A stretch of DNA of 64,000 bases, taken from assembly GCA_003971905.1 (NCBI GenBank), contig RSEE01000067.1, positions 1 to 64,000 of the forward strand, written 5' to 3'. Made by a program: the position numbers and the translations under genes. Source of the stretch: Moniliella sp. 'wahieum'. Its lineage: Eukaryota; Basidiomycota; Moniliellomycetes; Moniliellales; Moniliellaceae. Within the stretch, counting starts at the first letter, position 1. Every line of letters starts with the position of its first letter. Positions 57,266 through 64,000 of the stretch are shown here, in pieces. The notes below the pieces were generated by a model. That model saw only the letters and a program-made list of their open reading frames with translations. It was not told where the DNA came from and did not search any database.

Positions 57266-58552
57266 CCTCGACGACCGGCGGGTGGGAGTGGAGGTAGGGG
57301 TGGGGGTAGGGGTGGGGGGGAGGGGGGCGTGCGGGGCGCATGACGGGGCGCGGTGGCGGTGATTCTTATAGGGACGCGAGCACAGCGGCCGGTGGCTGGG
57401 AGCGGCGCAGGAGCCTGTCGTGCTCGCAGGCTCTCAGGAGGCGCCCCGCTCTGCCGCAGCCGCCTCGGCCTCGCTCCACGCCGGCCTGCCGCCTCACCGA
57501 CCACCCGTCACCCGTCGCCCGCCCGCCGCACGGCGCCTGCCTGCGGGGGCTGCCTGCCCCACCGGGGGTGCGCGCCCGGCGCCAGTGTCGCTGCGGCAGC
57601 TCTCCGCCGGGCACTGCACCGCGCCCCCTGCGTGCTGGTGCTGCGCAGCTCTGCGTGCGTCTCTGGCGGCCTGCCCGTCGCAGCCGCCCACTGTCCCCGC
57701 CGGCGCACCCGCGTGGGGTCACCGGTCACCGGTCACGCAGCACGAACCACTGCGCTGGTGCCAGGGCGGCGTGCCCAGTCGTCGGATTCCCACGTCCACC
57801 GCGTCGCCTGTCGCCATGTCCCCTGCCCGCCCGCTCGGGCTTGCGCACCCTTGGCTCACCTCGCGCGCTCGGGGATGTGGACGCTGGCCTGGCACGCTAA
57901 GTACGTATGGCGCCTTGGGCCTTTGGGGCTTTTATCCATATCTGTACTCAGTTCCAGAGTGGAGGCACCCCTCTCTCAATCAGACAAGCGCACTGTTACC
58001 ATGTTACCTGCTAGCTAAGCTTCAAGCCTCAAGCTTCAAGCGTCAAGCTGGCCTGAACGTCGGCACCTGAATTCACAGCGTGCACGTACATACACCTACA
58101 CGTTGTACACCCTTGTGTGCCATTCAATTTTCAGGACGATTGCGAACTCTGCTGTTCGCACGGGAAGAATGGTCTGTGCCCCCCAACGTCTCAACGTGCA
58201 ATCATCAGATCAGCTGGGACTTTCAAATTTCACCTTGCACATTGCAAGGTTGCAACGCGCGCGTTTGCAAGTTTCATAGTCACTAGCGTCTGCAATGGGC
58301 ATCGCTCCCCACGGAACACTTACTTGGCGCGCGCGCTTTTAATTTCATCGATCGCCGGCGCCTCGGCAGATCAGGCACCTGGCCAGCCTGGCCTGCGTCG
58401 CAGCAGTCGCAGCCTTGGCGTGACATCATCCATCAATTTAATCATCCGTCATCGATCACCCCTCCTGCATCCCGCCGCCACCAGATCGAACGCTCCTCTG
58501 CTCCTCTTCGTCTCCTCCCCTCCTCCCTTCCTCCTCCTCCTCCTCGTACGCC
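57266..58552. promoter_or_regulatory. Shared divergent promoter of chitin synthase and the RCR-like gene
   Basis: This 1.29-kb gap separates two divergent start codons. No gene is supported; open frames on both strands reflect GC-rich composition. AAGCTTCAAGC words occur at 58016-58045. Just before 58553 is a (CCT)n-rich 5' UTR. Confidence 0.4.
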
Positions 58553-59035
58553 ATGCCCGTCTTACAAAAGCGCGAGTACTGTGCCGACCGCTTCGGCAAT
58601 CTCTACTGGTGTGGCCTCTCCTCAGGCGCCAAATGGGGCATTGGTACGTTTGCTCTCTCTCCCCCCTGTCCGCGCCATCTTGGAGGCCGCAGTGGCCACC
58701 CCCCTAACCCCCCCCCCCCCCCCTGACATGTGTGTGCCCTCTCCTGGGTTGAACCCACGTAGCGTGGGCCGTGATCGTGGGCGTGTTCTTCCTGTTTGTT
58801 TTGATGAGCCTGTTTGTCGTCCGCCGCCGGCGACAGGTGGTGATCGCCGCCGCCCCACCCACCGCGGCACCCTACCCTGCCCCGGCCCAACCGTACTTTT
58901 ACCCGCCCAAGGCAGGCGAACAGTCCTGGGCCGCCCCACCCACTTCCCCCCGCCCCTGCCGACCAGCAATTCTCTTACCCCCCGCCCCCGGGGCCACCGC
59001 CCCCGGCTTACCACCACGATAAGATGTCTGCCTAA
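58553..59035 (+). CDS. RCR-like small PY-motif membrane protein
   Basis: The layout matches the fungal RCR family (chitin synthesis regulation and Congo red resistance), which links Rsp5-type ubiquitin ligases to sorting of wall enzymes. Exon 1 encodes MPVLQKREYCADRFGNLYWC with GLSSGAKWG, an outside part with two Cys. The intron is 58644-58762 (GTACGT donor, GTAG acceptor). Exon 2 opens with the helix AWAVIVGVFFLFVLMSLFVV, then RRRRQ as a stop-transfer. A Pro/Tyr-rich tail follows (PYPAPAQPYFYPPKAGE) and, after a one-base frame change near 58950, it ends with a PPPPAYHHDKMSA tail holding a PPxY ligand. At about 120 residues it is shorter than yeast Rcr1 or Rcr2 (about 210), so the family call rests on layout, not on full homology. 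Confidence 0.6.
58708..58723. repeat. Poly-C run of 16 within the intron
   Basis: Sixteen cytosines lie inside the RCR-like gene's intron. A second run of 19 lies at 59432-59450. Confidence 0.85.
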
Positions 59036-59929
59036 CTCGCCCTGACCCTGGGTGCATGCGATGGGTGCCTCCCCTCCCCCCTAGCTCCCCTGGTTCACCC
59101 TAGAGTGCAACCGCCCAGCTCTCGTGCGTGCCTCCTTCGACCCTCCGTCTTGCCGGCACGCTCGTCTTGGCGCGTGTTCTGTTCCGTTGTTCTTTCTGCC
59201 TGTTACTGTTACTATTCCTGTTACTACTCCTGCCATGCCATCCCCTGGGCACGACACTCGGTCCATTGGGCGCCATGAGTGTCGTACCACGGGCGACGTC
59301 ACAGCGAAAGTGGCCTCCCTGCACCCCAACCGGCTTGCACGCCGGATATGTTCCCCCCGGTAGGGCGTACCGTTCATGTCGACCTGATATATTCTATCCT
59401 CCGGCCTCAGACCTTCCTTCATCGCCTCCATCCCCCCCCCCCCCCCCCCCTGCCCCTGCTGCACGCTGCACGCTGCACGCTGCACATTGTTATTTGATAA
59501 GCCGATCGCACTCCTTATTCCCTCTTACCTGGTACAAGTACGGGACGTGGGGTGCTGTCCAGCTCATGCCCGTTGTGGGCCAGCGTCCTAGGTTGAGAAG
59601 CAAACCGAAAGGATGCCAGAGATCCTAGAGACCTTAGCAGCATAGCACTACGGCAGAATGGGAGCGAGAATCAGTTGAGGGCGCAGCTGGGAGGAGAGAG
59701 AGTATGCCGGGGCCTAGAAAGCAAACCAACCGTGACAAACGGTTCAAGAGCAATAATGCGATGCGGGGAAAGGGGGCGACAGATGCAAGAGGAGCAAGGG
59801 AAGGCAAGAGAAGGGAGGGGAAGAGGTTTCCCAAAGAAAGAGAGGCACGCCGACCTGGGTAGCGCTCAGACTGAGCCCTCAGGTTCGCAAGCCGACACCT
59901 GTGCGGTCTGACTTGTGCTACGTCACATG
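59036..59929. other. Convergent intergenic region
   Basis: It lies between the 3' ends of the RCR-like and TRP-like genes. A C19 run (59432-59450) and a TGCACGC triplication (59459-59483) are present. No gene is supported. Confidence 0.4.
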
Positions 59930-62900
59930 TCACTCCTCGTCCAACATCAACACCTCGGCGCTTTGGCCTTGGACGATCCGACGGGAACGCATGCTGGCAT
60001 TCACGCTTAGATTGGACTGGTTGGTGGCGCGGGACGCAAGGTCAGCCAGGGCATGCGCGCGTGCCGGCGCCGGCGCCGGTGCAGCAGCAACCGGCGACGA
60101 TACGTTCCACCACCGGATCGGCGGGGGATAAATACATGTCGGCCGCCGAGACGGGCGGGGCGGAGCGAGGCGCTGGAGGCGCGGGAGGCGGGAGGCGCGG
60201 AAGGGGGTGAGAAGACACAGTGGGGGTAGGAACGGCGGCTGAGGGGGCGCGTGTTGGCCCTGTACCTGGCACAGGGAGAACGGGGGTGGAGCGAAGGCCA
60301 GGGGCTGGGGTGAGCGCGGCGTGGACCTCGGGTGTGTCGGACGGCAACCAAAACATGCTATCGGACATGGGGTCGGACGCATGGGTGCTCTCAGAGAGCG
60401 AGTAGAGTTGTTGTGGGGTACGAATGTGGGCGCGCACGTGCGCGCTCCGAGCCGGTTCAGTCTCGCTCGACACGACTGTGGCCCGGGTGGCGGTGGAAGC
60501 ACTGCGAAGCGCGCGGCGCCCTGCGGCCCATCCAGTACCCTCTCTGATCGGGAAGGAGCAGCAGCACCCTCTGTTGCTAGTGGCTGGGCAGATGAAGGCG
60601 GCTGCGATGGGGGTAAGCTCGGCTGGCCAGTCCCAGTCGAGTCGGGTTCGACTGCAGCTGCCAGGGAAGAAAGTGTCCCTCTTGGGGGACGAACGACGGA
60701 GAAGACGGGCGTGGTGGTGGACTCTGGCACGATGGGCGCCGTCTCTCTCATCTCTTCTGGCTCACGCGCAGCTGCGGCGCGAGGGGAACCGAACCGATGC
60801 AACAGGCTCCACTTGGGCTTGGACAGGTTGGCTGCGCTATGCGCCGCTGGTGCGGCCCCGAGTCCATATTCCTCTTCGTCGGACGAAGTGAGCGACTCGG
60901 TGTCCGAATCTACTGGCACACGGCGCCACCACAGGCCTCGGCCAAATCGGGTGCGTCCACGGTCGTGGGACGAAATAGTGGACTGGCCAGCAAACCCGGT
61001 CGGGCCATAGGGTGCAGCGGCTTGGTCCGTGGCACGGCGACCACCCAGTCGGACAAAGCCGCGAGCAGCGCTGGTCTCGGCTTGGTCCACGTCGCCGCGC
61101 AGGGGAGGGGGGCGGCCATGATGCCCCCTTCCTCGGTCGGTTCCGAAGCAAAGTAGGACGCATACGCACCCGAGGCGTGGTCCGTCGCAGTCGTCTGAGC
61201 ACCCATCAACGTCATGCTGAGCGTTCGGCTTCGTGCTGGGCAGCGGGGGACTTGGTCTGTTTAGCATGGGACACTAGGCGGGTTTTGTACGTGCGGCGAC
61301 GGATGCGGTGCACCGCGCCGCCCAAACCTGTGTTGCGAGAAGACTTGGAATCGTCAAACGACACTTTCCACCCAAATCCGTACCATGGCCTCCACCAGCT
61401 TGGCCAACAACAGCAAACCAAACCCGACCGCCACAATGGCTTGGATGAGCAGCAGAACGTAGGTGATCCACCACCGTGCGGGCGCGGACAGGTTGACCAG
61501 CGGACTCAGAAGCAAGATCAGCACCGCTGTCGCGATCCGGGCTACGCTCCAGACAAACTGAGCGGGGCCATGACCGCCCCTTCGCCCCAGGGGAGCCAGA
61601 AAATGTAAGCGAGGGCCAAGAGGATCTCAAAAACGAGCACGAGGATCGCTTGCGCAGACCCACTCTGTTGTCCCGCGCCAATGACAATGCCCAAGACGAG
61701 CGAGTGGGCGAAGGGGATGAGTGGAAAGAGACGCGAGGTGGGGTCGTAATAGTTGTACAAGGGTCCATAACTCAGAAGCAGCTGCTTGTCGGACCACAAC
61801 GACGCAGCATCGTGGGTGCACAACCGCCATAGTACTACCCCCGGCGCTAGGACGCAAAAGAAGGCAAAGGAGAGAGCAGCACAAGCCGTAGTGCCAGGGT
61901 GGGAGGAGGCAAAGGTACTAAAATGATACACACTCATGATTGTCAGCGGCAAGTGGAACAAGATCAAGAGGCGCAACAGGTTACCCACGTAGGCATTGAT
62001 GTGGGAGCCAAAGATCTGTTGCAGCCTCTGGTTAACAGTGCCCTGGCCTACTTCTCCCTTTTCCGTCTGGTCCGCAGCCTCGCTGAGGGTAAACGAGAAG
62101 CCTTCGTCGCTGTGGTGCCGGTACAGGTAGCGGGTGTGGCCCATGTCGATCATCCAAACCGCCACGCTGACAATCGTCACGGCGCCCACCATGATGAGCC
62201 AGATGGCTGTCGTGGTGCCAAACACGTCCACGGCTCGCAGGCCCAGCATGTGGGCATAGCTTTCCATCCCATGCAAGGAACCGTTGAGGTTGAGGAGCGT
62301 GTTGGGCGTCTGTGTGTCGAGGTAGAGCGGACTGGAGGTGTTGGAGGTCATTTGGGTGGCAAAGTCTGGCGAGCCGGCCGAGGTAGCAGGAAGAAAGGCA
62401 TTGCTACTTGTTACCTGCAACCGGTCCACTCCACTCGGCTGCACGAGTGTCACGTTGCCCAAGAGCGAGGCCCACGCCGTCTGGCGAAAGTAAGGGTACA
62501 CAAACTCGGGCCACCGCACCGCCATCATGCCCAAAACACTGACAAACTGCAGATAGAGCAATACGTCGGCAAAGCCCGGGGTCACAAAGCGCAGCAGAGC
62601 AGGACTCTGGATCACCGAATCGCCGCCCAACCCACCTGTCATGGTCGGGCCCACCTTGTCCTTCCAAAGTTGGGCTCTCCCCCGGGCCGGGCCTTGTGTT
62701 TGAAGGCGAGGGTACGGAGCGTGATCGACGTGGCTGCTCGCGAGACGGCGGCCAAGACAAAGTAGGCAATCACCAGCGCAGCGGGCAGCCAGAGGAACAA
62801 ATCCCAGTACCACCCATGCTTCGTATAGGGTGACACGGCCACGTTGATGCAGCTGATCGTCCGGGCCGGCGTGGAAGAATCGCTGATGCGGATGCGCGTT

Positions 62901-63719
62901 TGGAGCGAGCCGAGGACGTACTCGTGCTCCAGCGGCACCGACACACCAAAAGCGACTTGGCCCGGTCCGTAGCTGCACGACTTGTACTGCCCGGCCAAAG
63001 GGTGGCCATTGTCGGGACCAACAGGCCAGAGGCGGTCACATACACTCTCCAGTTTGTCGGCCACAGGGAAAGTGAGAAAGGTGGAGTCCGTCTCTACCGA
63101 ACCTGTGTGTGTGTGGGGAGGTCAGCGGGATGCTCCCTTGAGGAGAAGCGGGAGCGGTACGCACTAACGAGGTGGGAACCGTTCTTGACTGCATTCGTCA
63201 AGGCATTCACGGCGCCAAGGGCAACAATCTTGAGTTCCCCGCGGGCGGGAGAACCAGGGGTATGGTTGGAAGGGTTGATGTGGGCAAAGACGGCAGAGAC
63301 GTTGATGCGTGCGTCGGGGGCTACGTTCTGGCTGGCTTGGAGGTCGCATGCGGAAAAGGAGATGTCGGTGGTGTGTCGGTTGTGGCGTCCGCCGGCAACG
63401 GTGCGGTTGCCATCGGTCGAGTAGGGCGCTTTGAACAGCCACGGCTCGCTCTGGTTGGTGAAGGAGAGGGTGGGGATATGGGGTGTGGCGTCGGCGCCGG
63501 AGCCGAGGGGGCGGAGGCGTGGCCGATGGTGGTGTTGCTGCCTTGCAAGCCGCCGTTCTGCTGGCGGGGGAGGAGGGGCGGGGGGGGCTGGGTAAGCGTG
63601 CCTGCTGCGCAGAGGCACACAGCGCCCCAAAACGCACCAACAGCAGCAAGCGCAACATGCGCCCGGCAACGCCGACGACGCCGACGGCTGCTGGTTAGGA
63701 CGGCGGACGCAGGGGCCAT
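59930..63719 (-). CDS. TRP-like/Flc family polytopic membrane protein
   Basis: The layout is that of fungal ML-like/TRP proteins (Flc and Pkd2 families), which act in calcium handling, wall maintenance and ER/vacuole or plasma membrane function. MAPASAVLTSSRRRRRRCRA with AHVALAAVGAFWGAVCLCAA gives an N-terminal signal region. The lumenal ML-like part has paired cysteines (ISFSACDLQ, VCDRLW, KSCSYGPGQVAFGV, TISCINVAVSPY) and NxT/S sites. An intron ends at about 63103 (CACACACAG acceptor). The first helix is WDLFLWLPAALVIAYFVLAA. Several more follow: FADVLLYLQFVSVLGMMAV, TAIWLIMVGAVTIVSVAVW, LLRLLILFHLPLTIMSVYHF, AALSFAFFCVLAPGVVLW, AILVLVFEILLALAYIFWLP, and two in other frames to 61390. A Ser-rich acidic cytoplasmic tail (DSDTESLTSSDEEEYGLGAA) ends SAEVLMLDEE. 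Frame changes occur near 63530, 62690, 61570, 61330, 61215 and 60480. Confidence 0.75.
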
Positions 63720-64000
63720 GGCGGCGAGGCCAGGCGGAAGGCGCGCGGGGGAGGGCGTCTGCGAGAGAAGCGGAGGTGCGGAGGGGAGGGCAGCTGGGCC
63801 AGGAGGCAGTGCCTCGCAGTGCACCACACGCCTCATTAAAATTGCGGCAATTGAGCTCGCCCGGCACAACCGCACCCCGCCTGGCCCCTCCCCAGCAGGC
63901 GGTGCAAGCGGCAGGAGACAGCAGCAGCGCAGCCCGAGCACTCGGCAAGTGTGCGCCCACCGTGTGCCCCCGTGCCTGGGCCGCGTTCTCTGCCCTGCCT
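63720..64000. other. 5' region of the TRP-like gene
   Basis: GC-rich DNA upstream of the start codon at 63719. I see nothing else in it. Confidence 0.35.

Noticed and set aside
1-64000. CRISPR array, prokaryotic operon or phage-like island
   Set aside because: The window is clearly eukaryotic nuclear DNA; the tandem arrays present are microsatellites or promoter words without spacer-repeat structure.
1-64000. Pseudogene cluster explaining all frameshifts
   Set aside because: Codon-level conservation stays intact on both sides of each indel, including in essential genes, which fits sequence error better than decay.

Overview
The window is nuclear DNA of a fungus, most likely a basidiomycete. 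The gene content is fungal: a division-1 chitin synthase with an RCR-like neighbour, ATG4, metacaspase, flavocytochrome b2, a TRP-like/Flc membrane protein, DBF4 and intron-bearing tRNA genes. Genes are GC-rich and intron-poor. The introns I can place are about 45-175 nt, with GTANGT/GTGAGT donors and often CTAAC, CTGAC or TACTAAC branch sites. Large proteins such as glycogen phosphorylase and chitin synthase sit in one or two exons, and many proteins carry long Ser/Pro/Ala-rich extensions. That style resembles Ustilaginomycotina (smut relatives), but this placement is inference; no marker here settles it.

Layout. 0-8.1 kb: a signal-anchored protein of unknown function (-), an NCBP3-like cap-binding protein (+) and a large PPR-like protein (+). 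8.3-15.6 kb: metacaspase (-) and an ABCC/MRP-type transporter (-). 16.4-24 kb: a Ser/Thr-rich single-pass surface protein (-), then a gene-poor stretch with a 0.4-kb direct repeat flanking a small four-helix membrane protein (+), and a Pro-rich protein (-). 24.9-29.6 kb: ATG4 with long extensions (+). 31-33.9 kb: a BUR1/CDK9-like kinase (-) and ribosomal protein eL42 (+). 35-39 kb: tRNA-Ser(GCT), the DBF4-like activator of Cdc7 kinase (+) and tRNA-Tyr(GTA). 39.7-52.7 kb: glycogen phosphorylase (-), a 3-kb gene-poor gap, flavocytochrome b2 lactate dehydrogenase (+) and a WS/DGAT-type acyltransferase with a huge disordered N-terminus (-). 54.3-63.7 kb: a cell-wall group of chitin synthase (-), a divergent RCR-like PY-motif membrane protein (+) and a TRP-like/Flc protein (-).

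Most conserved genes, even eL42, show one or more single-base indels relative to an intact reading frame. The best explanation is residual consensus error in the assembly, not pseudogenisation, so most CDS spans below are envelopes across several frames, not clean ORFs. The most intriguing non-coding signal is a GTTGAACG/CGTTCAAC-type element, often palindromic or in short tandem arrays, that recurs between genes just upstream of several start codons.
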